NCBI GenBank assembly: GCA_964035545.1
Contig: OZ037772.1
Span: forward strand, 10,741,318 to 10,805,317
DNA from: Bugula neritina
Taxonomy: Eukaryota > Bryozoa > Gymnolaemata > Cheilostomatida > Bugulidae
Reading direction: 5' to 3'
Length of the DNA: 64,000 nucleotides
A model generated the notes under the pieces. The model worked only from the letters and a program-made list of their open reading frames with translations. It was not told the origin of the DNA and made no database searches. How positions within the stretch are numbered: position 1 is the first letter of the stretch; the number at the start of each line of letters is the position of its first letter. Shown piece by piece: positions 50,216 through 62,725 of the stretch. Both the position numbers and the translations under genes were made by a program.

Positions 50216-53200
50216 TTAAATTAAACTTTTAAAATGTGAATTCGTTAGTGGTACAGTTACCAAACCCACCCATCCTCCACTTGACTGAATCCAGGCATGG
50301 AAATGCTGATTCACAAACTCGGTTGCTATCTGGACAATGTCATAGAGTCTGCGGAGCTGGCAGTCTACTATTGGTTCTTTCAACTTACTCACTGCATGCG
50401 CAATGTCTGCAGTGAACACCAGTAGCTACAAGTACATCAACAGCTACAGGTACATAAACAACTACAAGTACAACAGCATTTACAGACACAACAGTATCTA
50501 CAGGTACACAAACAACTACGCGTATAGAAACAATTAGAGGTATATAAACAACTACAGGTAATTTACAGTATCTACAGGTACATCAATAACTACAAGTAGA
50601 AGTGTATAGTTATTTATTATATAATTATTATTATTAGCAATTATTGCAACAATCATTATTATAGCTAATTGTCATGTTATATAATATTTATTTCATCTGT
50701 ATAAATATTATATAACTTACAGATTTATTTATAATTAGCTAAATATTATATTGCATAACAACAAACACGACTTTTTCTTATATCAGAATGATATAATTAT
50801 ATTGTAGAGTAATTATTTTTATATTATTTAATGTTAATTTGCTGTTGAAGGTATTATTTATAATTTTGCTAATAGATATATTAGCCTATATATGGTATTT
50901 ACTTTCGCTAACTGTTATATTATATAACACCAAACAAAGATTTTTATTACATCACATAATATTATTATTATAGCTAGTTATTATATTGTTATTATATATT
51001 TATTTTTATAGTATTTGTAATATTTCAAATTACATGATAATTATTATAGTTTATTTTTTATCAAATTATAATATAATGAATGTACTATAGTTTATTATTG
51101 TAATATCATATTATATTATAATGTATTATAGCTTAATATTGTAATAATTATTATGTTGTACTATATAATGTATTATAGTTTAATATTTTAATATATTATG
51201 TAATATATTATAGCTTAATATTGTAATATCATATTATATTATATATTATAGTTTAACATTGTAATATCATATTAAAGATCGTGATAATATAATATCATGT
51301 ATTATGTTTACCATGATGATACGCTGCCAGGAGATGCCCTGCTGACCCCCAATCAGCCAGGAGTACATTACTTTATTGAACTTCATGCCTACGTGCTCTT
51401 TCGACTCCTCCACGTTCTTCATGCTGCACAACTCCATGTGGAATCTATCACAGAGCATTTGGTATTGGTCCTTTAATAAGTTCTTCAGTTCTTTACCTGA
51501 CAGTAAATATTAATACAGTTATACAGGGGTTAAAAACAGTAATATCGTAATTATACAGTAATGTCGTAATTTACACTAATTATACAGTAATACAGTTATA
51601 CAGTGTTACAGCGTTACAGTAATACAGTGATAGAGTAATAAGTGATATAACAGTAATATATATGCCTACATGCAACACTACACAACAATATATTGTTATA
51701 TTGAAGATGTAAATATTACTATTACTGTAATGTTATATTATTATACCTGGTCATTAGTGACTTGATATGCAATTATGTACTATAGTCACAGTTAGCAGTT
51801 GTAGTAATTAATATAGTCACAGTTATAACTATAACAGTTAGAATAACTAGACTGCAAATATAGTTATTATGGGCTTTGTAATTTTATCATGATAGCGGTA
51901 CAGCTAGCGTGAATAAATTATATTTGAAGAAAAATAAAATGTTGCAATACATTAACAGAACTTGAATACTTGCCAAGTTCGAGCATCACTTTGACTAGTT
52001 CTGTTTGACTGTAGTCACTCTCTACACCTTTTAGCATCTGCATGATTTTAGGCAGAGTAAAGCTCAAGGAACCTTCAGTACACACTTTATCTTTCAGACT
52101 GAAAAAATATCATTATAGCTTCAATATTCGTAGGGAGTAGCCGTGGTCTAGGGGTTGAAGCGTTTGCTTTGTGAACATGAAGTCATGGGTTCGAACCCAA
52201 CAAAGGCCATTGGTGATGTTAGGAAGAGCATCCAGTCATAATTGCTCCTGTGCCTCATTTAAATAAGCTCTTAGCCCACTTTAACAAAAACCCTCACAAT
52301 TTCTCACAGGGATGGTGACTATAAACTTGCGTGAGCTTTTTAGCTTTAAAATTCATCAATTGATATTTTTGCGTATTGTTTTTTAAATAAAGGTGCTCAA
52401 AATGAAATATGAATAAATTTATTTTAGTTACTGACCTTTCTCTCACGTAGGCAGAAATTACATCAAAGTTGACATGATTGAAACATCCTGGTTTTTCTTT
52501 TTGTTCAGGACTTTTGGTTTTTTTCTCCGGGGATTTATAGTCTGGAAAACGAACCAGCTTTACAATTCGTCTTGCCGCATTCGGGATATCAAACTCACAT
52601 TGCTTTACCAAATTTTTGCAGTTTGGTTTTAGGCCATTCTAAAACAAGTTTGATAAAAAAATATTATGTTAATGTTATTATTAGTCAATTACAATAAAAA
52701 ATATGAATCTTTTCACGTAAATTCTTGCATAACCTATCGATCACTATTGATCATAAGCATGTTATACTGAAATATAATGTGCCAGATAAAGCAATTAAAT
52801 TTTGTTTTAAATTTATTATTTTGAAGTTGTAATAAAATAAAGTTTTATAATATATAGAGCTATTTGCATTTGTTAAAATTTAGGTTCCATAGCATATTAC
52901 AATAGAAACAGGTTCTTTTTAGTATATAAAGCTATTTACATATAACACATCATTAGGCTTGGTCAATCAAAGTTAATTGTACATTATATTAAGTGAAATA
53001 ATTAACACTATAAATACCAATTACTAGAAAATAAATTGCAGAATAAAAGGCGTCTAAAAATCAACGTCTTTTGCTCTTTATAATTAAACTGACTTAATTT
53101 CAATAAAATGCGGCAATTAAACTTAAGTTGATTTGTCAAAGCTTCACTATAGTGATTATTGACAGAACAAGGTAAAAGCGCAAGCACATAGTAGTTGTCT

Positions 53201-55387
53201 TCTCTCAACAGTTGTCTAATGACTTACCCAGCCTCCTTGCTGTAGTAGAAAGTCACTTGCGTATTTATCAATGAAGTTGACACCTAGACTGACTAACTGC
53301 TGAATCTTATTCCCCACGTCACAGGGATCTCTTCTAATACTCTGTGTGACCATGGACAGCGTAAACGCCCACACCTACAGCAAACAGTTCAGCATATTGC
53401 ATTATATTACAGGATATTGCAGTATTTTGCTGTATATTACAGTTGACTACAGTAGTATATTACAGTAGTATATTACAGTTATTGATAACTTAAACAGTTT
53501 ATAAGGCTGTTGATTGAAAATTTTACCAGTTGTGATTAAAAGATATTACATTAAAAATAAAATCACAATAGAAATTATCTTATTCTTTATTGTTTTAATT
53601 TCTCAAAACTTTATAATGCATAACTTGATTTTGAGCACAATTATCAAATATATTTAATTTATGCAGTAATATTATATTGTTTAATATAGTTGAAGAGCGT
53701 GGATAGTTATGCATTATACTATTATTTCAAAGTATTCTCCCATTTGAAACACTTAATAATATTCACATCACATATCTTCTTTTATGTCAACTTATGAACA
53801 TATAAAGTACAAAACATATTATACAAAGTAGTACATATAGAACATTCTATTTGTTGGCAGTTCCACATAAACAGGAAATGACATACCACCAGCAATCTCT
53901 CCCATGTCATTGGATGGTCATCATCAATAAGCCACGCCCTTAGTATCTCGTTGAATACACTCGACACTACTGGTGGGTTAGAGTACTTGTCCGTAATGTA
54001 CTTGATTTGCTCTTTTAGTTCTGTTGTCACCTTTTCAACTGTTTTGGAGCATTTCTGCACAACGAAATTTACTGAAATAAACAGAAAAGTATTGTTAGTG
54101 TGTCATAATGCTTTAACTTTGGCTTAAAAGGACAACTTTCAACACTTAATGTAGACTGTGTTATGCTATTTCCCAAATTTCTAAAACAAGTCTATATCAA
54201 TATAGATGACCTACCAGTTTAATCTAATTTAATAGAGATTAATTATATGATACAAATGATTAATTATATGCATGACAGAATAGATGCAGCTTACAAAAGA
54301 ATTGAAGTTATTTTCAATAATTAGCAATATGTTTGTATAAAATGACGTAGGTATCAAACCACAATGCAATAATCATGCATAACCAATATTTATGAACTTC
54401 CAATTATAAATATAATCAAATTAGCATAATATAAATTGTCACTGAATAGTGGAAACAGTTTGAAGTATTAAACTACGTATAACTGCCATTCTAAATTATA
54501 ATCGGTTGAACAATTTTAAGCTCTCACCCACTTGTCCAATAGCCATCTGACCCGCATCCTGCTCTAAATCCTCCTTGTGCACTGGTAGTAGCTGGTCTAC
54601 CACTTTATCAGCTAGGGACTGAGTGCACTTCAAACTGCAAGTTAAGTGAAACTGATACGTGAACCAATAAAGCATGTTAAATGTATTTGAATGAACTGTA
54701 TATATGTAAAGTTGAAATAGAAATAGCTATATATAGAATGCTGGCTTATAAGTTATAGACGCTAGCTCATAGTATAAGTATTATAATAAGCTAAACAGAT
54801 ATTAAACCTTGCATAATATCTTACATCATTATAATTATGTAGTTTGACAGATCGAATATGCAATTTAAAATTAGCTAGTATAAAATGCTCAACTCATTGC
54901 TTTCAAACTTTGTCCATATAAATTAAATATTTTACATAATGCATTAATTTAGATTAAGCTAAATTTCTCATCACTAAAATAAGTAATAATTTTAATATTG
55001 GTCATTACTATTATTTCAAAAACAAGAGTTTTTTTTTTTCAAATATAAGCTCAGTTTTAGAAGCTGCACAATATATTATGTTTATATAATATATTATATG
55101 AATATAATATGATATTACTATAATTGTTCAGATATTATATTATATAGGTGAGATTATATATGTTCTAATATATATTATAATATATTATATATAGTATAAT
55201 TGTTTATCATATATATTTATGCATTATGTATGGCAATCTTCAGCTGAACAGTTGAACCGCATGTCAAACAAACAGGATATTAAGTTATAAAAGAAAGAAA
55301 TAAAACCCACTGTGTTCTAACGTATGCAGAGATTAGGTCATATGTACTCGGCTCCGAGGAGCAAGTAGGACTTTCCCGTCTTGGCAT
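50216..55387 (-). CDS. Protein with two tandem Bcl-2-like domains (BH1/BH2 in each)
   Basis: Eight exons, reading from the right: 55387..55311, 54634..54528, 54071..53887, 53374..53228, 52638..52436, 52098..51974, 51496..51312, 50425..50216; all phases agree and the product is 412 aa. Domain 1 (about 16-180) has a BH4-like start YDLISAYVR, a BH1 motif MTWERLLVVWAF (W118, R120) and a BH2 motif LLQQGGWNGL (W172). A lysine-rich linker follows. Domain 2 (about 230-400) repeats this: FDVISAYVRE, BH1 ISWQRIIMLLVF (W338, R340), BH2 HAWIQSSGGWVGL (W395). A BH3-like helix may be LVKVMLELGKEL in domain 2, with Lys where BH3 usually has Asp. No C-terminal membrane anchor. Bcl-2 proteins control mitochondrial outer membrane permeability in apoptosis; whether this one promotes or blocks death cannot be told. 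Intron 5 carries a SINE and intron 6 has a GC donor (TTG-GCAAGT). Confidence 0.7.
50430..50600. repeat. Imperfect minisatellite in Bcl-2-like gene intron 7
   Basis: Irregular tandem copies of a unit like ACAACTACAGGTACATAAAC. It begins right at the acceptor of the last exon. Confidence 0.7.
50640..51290. repeat. TATA-rich low-complexity tract in Bcl-2-like gene intron 7
   Basis: Long run of TATTATAT, TTATAGTTTAATATTGTAAT and similar words, including several imperfect repeats of about 50 bp between 51060 and 51270. No coding signal. Confidence 0.6.
52132..52350 (+). mobile_element. tRNA-derived SINE, best preserved copy
   Basis: Head with A box TGGTCTAGGGG (52144-52154) and B box GGGTTCGAACCC (52188-52199), as in a tRNA gene promoter for RNA polymerase III. 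Body: CCATTGGTGATGTTAGGAAG, CATCCAGTCATAATTGCTCC, TTAGCCCACTTTAAC, CACAGGGATGGTGACTA. It lies in intron 5 of the Bcl-2-like gene in antisense orientation. Head alone recurs in decayed form at 799, 4833 and 23038. Confidence 0.85.
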
Positions 55388-56541
55388 TTTTATGTTTTAC
55401 CCGAAGTTATTTTTTATACATATTTTAGAAAAACCAAACTACATTACATTTACTACAGAAAAAGAATGTATGAAACCACTCTACTTAGTTGCTACCAAAA
55501 GTGATGATGTAATCTATAGCGTAGAACCATAACTTAATTTTAAATAAGAAAAGCAATTAATAAAATATAGTCAAATATAAAATAGTATGCAATAATCAAA
55601 AATAGTAATAAAATAACAGGGGTTTTCTCAGGGGATGGAGGCTTTAAAAACAAACAGGAGTTTTATTAAATCTTGCTTTGCTATTAGGCTTTAAATAATT
55701 CTGCTTCTATGTGACACATTTATTAGATTATCTCACACTTTCATATATTCCTGTGTTTGTATAGTATTCTACAATTAGAGAAAATAATTTTGTGCTTTTA
55801 CTTTGACAATTACCACATTATATTTTATAAAATTAGCTAAACAAATTTGCTTTCTATATATGTCTATGATAGAGAAAAAAGTTACTGATTTACATGATAC
55901 TGTGTAATCAAAATTCAGTTCATTATTTGCGCATGGCTTCGATCACTACATAAAGTACATACCACTGCAATGTTAATGTACATTTAATGTATGCATGTTA
56001 TATGTAGATTGAGGTGTATTCACTTTATAATATTATAGTAGTATATATTATAATCAACATTTTGTAATAGGCTTCATAATAAATTGGGAATTCAATTATG
56101 TACTACAATCAAGAAACTTGTTAATATTAATTATTTAGATTTTAGAATTCTTTGTAATACGCAGAAACTATGGACAAACATTATTTCATTTGGAATTGCT
56201 GTGAATTAATTTTCAAGAGTTGTCTTCACAATTTGAAATGTAGGCGGCTCTGGAAATTTTATCCAACCAATAAAACAGCCTAACGACGCAATTCATCCAA
56301 TCAGAGGTTTGGTAAATAATATCCAATGATCTCTCTAAATCATGTATGGGTTTGTTAATTAGAATATTGCTGCGTTTCGCGTGATAAATATAAGTATGGT
56401 ATCAATTTGAGAGAAAAAAATGATTAAAATTTAAATTATTTCATAAATTATTTCAATTTACACGTCACCAATTGTTTTACACGAGTGGCTGCAACTTCTT
56501 ATTTATCTTTGAAAAAAAGCCGACTAAAACTTACTCTCATC
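55388..56541. promoter_or_regulatory. Shared intergenic region between divergent Bcl-2-like and Pin1 genes
   Basis: The two start codons face away from each other across 1.15 kb, so promoters of both genes and their 5' UTRs should lie here. CCAAT-like words occur near 56265-56330 (ATCCAACCAATAAAAC, CATCCAATCAG, ATATCCAATG) shortly upstream of Pin1. No clear TATA element could be chosen in this AT-rich sequence. Confidence 0.45.
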
Positions 56542-59500
56542 ATGAGTGGGACAAACGTTGAGGCAGCAAAAAAGGAGAGTGCATCCTCACTCAAGAAGGC
56601 CAGTAACTCATCCGTCAATAAAAAAGAAAGCCAGGAGAAAGATCAAACTGATGCTGAAGCAAAGCCAGGATCTTCTAGTAATGTAGCACCTGGTACTCAA
56701 GGCGAAGCAGCAGCACCTGCAGCTGCTGAACCTGATACTAGTGGCCCACCGCCACTGCCAGAAGGATGGGAAGAAAAAACTAGTAGATCGACTGGTAAGT
56801 CTTAACTTTAATTGCTAGCAACAATGAAAAATAATTAGATACTAGATACAGTACTAGATATTCATAATCCTAAATCATAATGATAATAAATTTGAAGCGA
56901 TAATAAAAAAGTTTTTGTTTACTTATATTTTTGATTATGTTACGGTTATTATTGTTAAGTGGGTATTATTATTATATTTATAATTTAGTGTATTTTATTA
57001 CTGACTATATTGAGTGATTGTGTGTACATTAATGATAATTACAGTGGTCATCATATATTTGTAAATAATAACTGTAATTATAATCATAATGATGATCATA
57101 ATGATTATATTTATGGTGTTATACTTATAGTTATAATATAAAATAGCTGTTAAATTATAGAATCATTTATTGCTAAGGGGTTTCTGGTTAAATAGATGAG
57201 AATAAAATAAAATTTATATCTTGTAGTCATGTGATTGCATATAAGGGCTGACCAACCCTGGCAGTTTTAATAATTGAAGTCAAAGCAATCAAATACTTGA
57301 ATTGATTCAAGTGAATTTTACATGATTTGCAAATTTTTATTTGGCCAATATTTACAAATTTCCAGATAATTTTATATTTGTCTAAAATCTAAACCTATAA
57401 AATTTATTCAGTAGTTACATGCAAATCAAAGTTCAAATGAAACCAAAAAATTGCATGCATTTTGATTTATATTTATTTTTATATTTATATTAATCTAATG
57501 GACATTAATGAATAACAAAATTAATATCCATGACAAAAACAAAGCTTTCAAATAGCTAAATTACTATACAACCATTGAAATGAAAATTGATTTTTTTTCT
57601 AACAAAAAGTAAAGCTAACCTATAATGTCATTCATAATTAACTTGCTTTTGACTCAAAAATTAGTTGATATTTTAATCAAAAATGAAAATCATCAATTTT
57701 AATTTGTTGAAGTTTTAAAGAATTTTTAGCAAGCTAAATTTGGTCAATTAATTGAGCACATCACATCAATAATTACCAGTTATTCATGTCAATTTGACTG
57801 TAACTCAGGGAAGGCCTACTCAATGACATTCTAACTCTGTTATTTCCCGCCGATCGTTGATAGATTAAATTCACGTCTGCTACTGCTGCCACCAAATTGG
57901 CTCCTGTGATTTGCTCATACATATTTCATGCCTTGTGACTAAGCATCTCTGGCCCTCTATTATTACTTATTTATGCCCCTGGAGTATTCTAGAATGTTCT
58001 ATTTGGATACTGCACAAGTAAATTTAGGCAGCGAGTTTTCAACAAATTAATCAAATCTTTGAATGATGAAACTATGAAAGCGAAGTTAACCAACTTGATA
58101 GAAACTAACCCCTTCCCCCACCCAGTCACACAGTAATTTAACAATCCACCACTTGACTGCTGTAAGAAAAGTCTGACTATTGCTTGTATTGTGGTGCAAA
58201 TTCAACTCTTATTAAGATATTAGACAAAGCTTCTGTCATTGCAGAGTGCGTCACCAATTATTTTGGTCCATGCTGTAAAGTTAGTTTATTCTGGTTGTTA
58301 ACGATACACAGCCCCACAAGGAAGAACTCGCGTCTCGCGGCCTGCTAGGAGCTGCAGTTTTTTTAATATTAAAATCTTATCACCACATTTTGACATGACT
58401 GAAAATCCGCTATGCCGCTCTACTTGCTATTATTGCATTATTACCTCAGAAATTACCTGATTGTTACTATTTATCAATCAATACTCTACACCACACCATG
58501 TATTGTGTCGTAAATGGGAATTGTTTGCCCCAGTAACCATTATAATGGTCAATATTGATTGCAAACAAATCATCTATTCACTTGTAGTAACTGTAAATAC
58601 TAGCAGTATCTGTTGGGACTTCTTTCACATGAGCTAAGCTGATGTCTTTAACAACTGTATAAAATTGAGATATGGAGTTGTTCCCACGTTGAAATTCCGT
58701 AGGCTAGTATTTGCTGGTTTTTAGAAATCTTCCATGATGCTGTCATTACAGTAATAAGTGACCTTGACCTAGCTCAGTGTCTGTGAGTGATGATTCACTA
58801 GAGTCTGTCTGCACACACCTCAAATCTTCAATGTATTCATAGACTATTAGCATAAAGTAACTTTAATATTGTTTAAAATGAACCTCAAGTAATGCTGAAT
58901 AAAATGAATATCTAATTAAGAAATTAATATTTTTGTGACTGGCCACTGTATTTAATTATTCACAAAGCATAGGCTGTGGATTAAATGCTCTGATACAATT
59001 TACAGGGTGGTGTGTTGAGTACCCCCACCCTAAGCATTGTTTATAGTAGGTTCAGGCTGATACTGTCTCTCTTTCTGTTGTAGGTAAGCAGTACTATGTC
59101 AACACCTATACCAAGGAGAGCATGTGGGAGAGACCCACTGAGCCGGCTCAGCCGAGTTCTGAACAGGTACCCAGTTGTTGACCTATTTCTAGCTAGCATA
59201 CAAAGGGTGGAAGTTTGTTAGTTGATTTAACCTCACTGTAGCATCATTATGATATTTTCGGATCTTTCGAAGGAAAACATCATTTGCAACCTTCTATCGA
59301 GTCTAAATTTCTCTGTAGTCGTGCTTATTTCTAGTAAGAGTTGCATTCTCTTTGATTAGTTCCCATTTCACTAAGTAGGAGTGCATATAAAGACATTCAT
59401 ATAATAAGTATATGATTCAGTAGTTGAAGTTGTTTCCTCTTTTCTCCAGTTTTATCGTGTCTGATATTGGTAGGCATATTTTGATTACATGACACTATTT

Positions 59501-62500
59501 TCAGCTAAATCTACTATTAGTTCAATCTAAATGTGCAATCAGCCTTGTTAGTAGAATAACTAAGGTGTGAACAGTTTATGCTGAGCTGTTTAATCTCCCA
59601 GCATGCTTACCATGAGCTCAACTTGTCTGATTCTTGGTTGACATTGAGTTCTCGGGTAGCTGAATTTGATCTCATGTAACTTATGGATGTGTACTTCATG
59701 TTTTTCATTAAACTAAGCGCACATGCTTTAGATAGAATGGACCTCCCTAAGTTAATTTGTAGGCTTCTTGCTAAAAGTGTGACTTTTTTAAAAAAATAGT
59801 TGTGTTAAAATAGCGGCACTGCCCCAGGCGTTTTGTACATCAGTATGACAACTCTTGAAATATATAGGAAAACTAGTAAGGTCTTGATGGCAGCGCAACG
59901 TCAAATAATTACATCTTTCACCAGTAACAGGTAGGTAGGTTGCATTAGTTAGGGTTTCAGAAAGTTTGTGTTAGTTGAGGTTGGTCTGTTATTGCCACAA
60001 ACTAGAGTTTGTAAAAGAACTTAGAGCTTAAGCTTTATTCTCGTAAAGGTAAAGTCAATTGCATATCTGCTCCATTATTCACTGTTTAGCCTGTGGGGAG
60101 AATAAAAAAGGTAGACCCGCTGTATGGGCATGGCAATTTGTTGCGAGAGCCATCATAATGTTATAAGTTGGCTTTTGCTTAGCTGAGTGGTAGTTTTAGA
60201 TGGGTGGCTCGCTAGTTTGCTAGTAGTAAGTAGAACGGCACGTGAGTCTTTATGCGGTTTCGTTCAGCCAATGATATTAGAGCACTTGCACGTTTTGCGC
60301 TACATTTAATTGCTAACTATTATCATTCAATTTAGACAAAGCTAGTACAGTGACTGTGTCTAGTAATAGTAGTAGTAGTAAGCTTTGTTTAAACTGTAAG
60401 TTTAAAGACGATCTATTCAGTATGGCTCAGGTAAGTCTTATGGCTTAATGAAAATATAGGCTGCTTAAGATGTCTTGCTTTGAAATTGATAATTACTTGG
60501 TCTTGTGGTAGGTATAGCTTGTGCCACTGCTAGTCCTAGTGCTGCCTGCTAGTATCAAAATGAAAATTGATAATAAAATTATTTATTGTAAGTGTTACTG
60601 TTAGTGTAGGACTCGTACTCATAGTCATACTGATTTGACTGAATCAATCGAGCTCTGTCTTCAGTCATACTCATAGTATTTCATTATAACTATAAATATA
60701 AACTTGTATAACTACAAGTGATTGTTAGCATCGTTATCATTGTCATTGTGATTTTCAGCATCATTGATCATTGTGATTAATTACAATTAGTTATACTATT
60801 GGGTAGATTTGCAATTTTATCAGCAAGATGGATGTCAAACTGCACTAGTTTTAAGTTGACAATTATCTTCTCAGTACAAAGTGATCATAACAAGATATCT
60901 CTAAGTTTGAAATTGGTCTCCGCTAAATTAATTGCTCAACGTTCCTAGAGAACATTGCATCAGGAATCTACTTTTATTTAATCATAATTCGGATATAGTC
61001 TGTGTTAGCATTTATCTTGTACAAAGCTGTTCCCTTTGCGATTGCTTAGGTTTCTTAGATTAGCTCCAATCTTTTAGCTCTTCTACTACAATGTTTGTTA
61101 AAAATGGTTGGAACCAACCAAGTTTGGTTTGTTTCCTGTGTGATGGATTGTAAAAAGCCAATATTTAATTATAGGTGAACTTTTAAGCCTGTATGATAAC
61201 TCTATTACTATTAGTAGACATTTTCAGTCGTTATCCATTTCAATTTTGCTTCCTTAAATTATGAGAATTATGAATTTGATTAGACTCAATGCCCATAACT
61301 AAAGTCTAACTATTTCCTACTTGTACAGGTGCAATGTTCACATCTGCTAGTTAAGCATGCTGGTAGCAGAAGACCATCCAGTTGGAGGGAGGAGAAGATT
61401 ACTAGAACTAAGGAAGAGGCCATAGAACTGCTGCAATGTACGTCTGCTATACTTACATAACCTATTGTAGTATATGCTCACTTACTCTCTAGTTAAAATG
61501 TCTGTAGAACACAAAGCTATAGGATAAATTTAAAAAATTCTCACTTTGAAAACAGCAATTTAATAACGCCTTTACTTTCTTGAGAGTTTATTTCATGTCA
61601 AGACTGAAAAAATGAGTGTTTTTTTAACCTGGGGCTTTATTTCCATAAAACATGATGTATGCTTTTGTACTATGCTTATCATTTGAGTTTTGGCTATATT
61701 TATTATCTGGTTATGCTGGGTTTTCTCAACTCTAAAGATGGAAGAGGGAGGGTGGCCTGTTAGACACCCTTTAAGCTCTCTGTGGTGTTTCTGGTTTGTC
61801 AACCTCTAGCTGAGTACTATACTTGTATAACTTGTATACTCTGTACTTATATACTTATATACTCTGTGCTTGTATACTCTGTACTGTATACTCGATGCTT
61901 GTATACTTTATACTCTATACTTATAGCATATAGAAAACAAATACAAGAAGGAACCGAGACATTTGAAGCTCTGGCCTCCAAGTTCAGTGACTGCTCCTCA
62001 GCCAAGAGAGGTGGTGACCTTGGCCCATTTGGTAAAGGTCAAATGCAGCGCGCCTTTGAGACTGCTGCCTTTGCCCTGGAGGTTAGTTGAGCAGCTGCTA
62101 TTTTTAGTCAGTAGCAGTTCTCTTGTTTTTTGTAGGCACTTGACTTGAGTCAGAGTTTTGGTTCAGTGTCAAGGTGAAACTCTCGATAGCAATTTCAATT
62201 TGCCAATTTACTAGGATTTCATTGCCGAAAAAAACAAATTTTCAGTGCTTCATGCAAATTACTAAGAAATTTTGCTTTTGAGATTGTCAACTTGCCTGTA
62301 ACTCGCTATGGGGCTAGGTTTAAATATTTGTAATGTAGCATGTGTCCTATATTCTTTTTTATTATTTATATGCCCACAATTTTAGTAAAATAACATGTAA
62401 AAAAACTTTGGGTTTATGAAGGTTTTAAATTTCAGCTTTTGATGTAGTGTTTTCATAAATCAGTTCAATGCAATGGATATTTTTTGCCAATGCAGCAGTT

Positions 62501-62725
62501 GGTTACTAGTTGCTGTTTATATTTGCCATTTGTTGTTTATATTTGCCATTTGCTACTTATATTCGCCATTTGCTACTTATGTTTGCTGGTTGCTACTTAT
62601 ATTTGCTAGTTGCTACTTATGTTTGCTAGTTGCTCACATATTGCCTGTTCATAATGTAGGTTGGACAACTGAGCGACGTTGTGGAAACTGACTCAGGTGT
62701 TCACATTATCAAGAGAACAGCATAA
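56542..62725 (+). CDS. PIN1: Peptidyl-prolyl cis-trans isomerase Pin1
   Basis: Exons 56542..56794, 59084..59166, 61329..61437, 61927..62081 and 62660..62725; all phases agree, 221 aa. The enzyme isomerises phospho-Ser/Thr-Pro bonds in the nucleus and cytoplasm. Residues 1-69 are a low-complexity Lys/Ser/Ala/Pro-rich extension absent from human Pin1 (163 aa). The WW domain spans about 70-103 (W76, Y88, Y89, W99, P102). The parvulin domain begins [20 protein letters not shown]; expected active-site residues are H117, K121, R126 and R127 (phosphate binding), C171 in [13 protein letters not shown], and H215 in [11 protein letters not shown]. All key residues are present, so it should be active. 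AATAAA at 62903..62908. The ATG follows a purine-poor ATC context but is the first in the open frame. Confidence 0.95.
56795..59083 (+). other. Pin1 intron 1
   Basis: 2.3 kb, AT-rich, no coding signal or recognisable repeat family. The last 60 bases are pyrimidine-rich before the acceptor CTGTTGTAG. Confidence 0.6.
60422..60430 (+). other. Possible alternative first exon of Pin1 without WW domain
   Basis: Inside intron 2, ATGGCTCAG is followed at once by a strong donor (GTAAGT) in phase 0, the phase of the exon 3 acceptor. Joined, it would give [10 protein letters not shown], a parvulin-only protein. A CCAAT word lies about 150 bases upstream. This is speculation from sequence only. Confidence 0.25.
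61830..61926. repeat. Tandem repeat next to Pin1 exon 4 acceptor
   Basis: Repeated CTTGTATACTCTGTA-like units run up to the TTATAG acceptor and supply its pyrimidine tract. Confidence 0.65.
62510..62637. repeat. 20-bp minisatellite in Pin1 intron 4
   Basis: Six copies of a 20-bp unit like TTGCTACTTATATTTGCCAT plus a partial one, ending about 22 bases before the exon 5 acceptor. Confidence 0.85.

Noticed and set aside
52132-52205. A functional tRNA gene
   Set aside because: A and B boxes are present but the sequence cannot form a good acceptor stem and is followed by a SINE body found elsewhere.
51960-54640. Death-domain interpretation of the - strand exons (because of WLxxxxxxTWERLL)
   Set aside because: The GGW motifs about 55 residues later, twice, and the BH4-like starts fit Bcl-2 domains much better.
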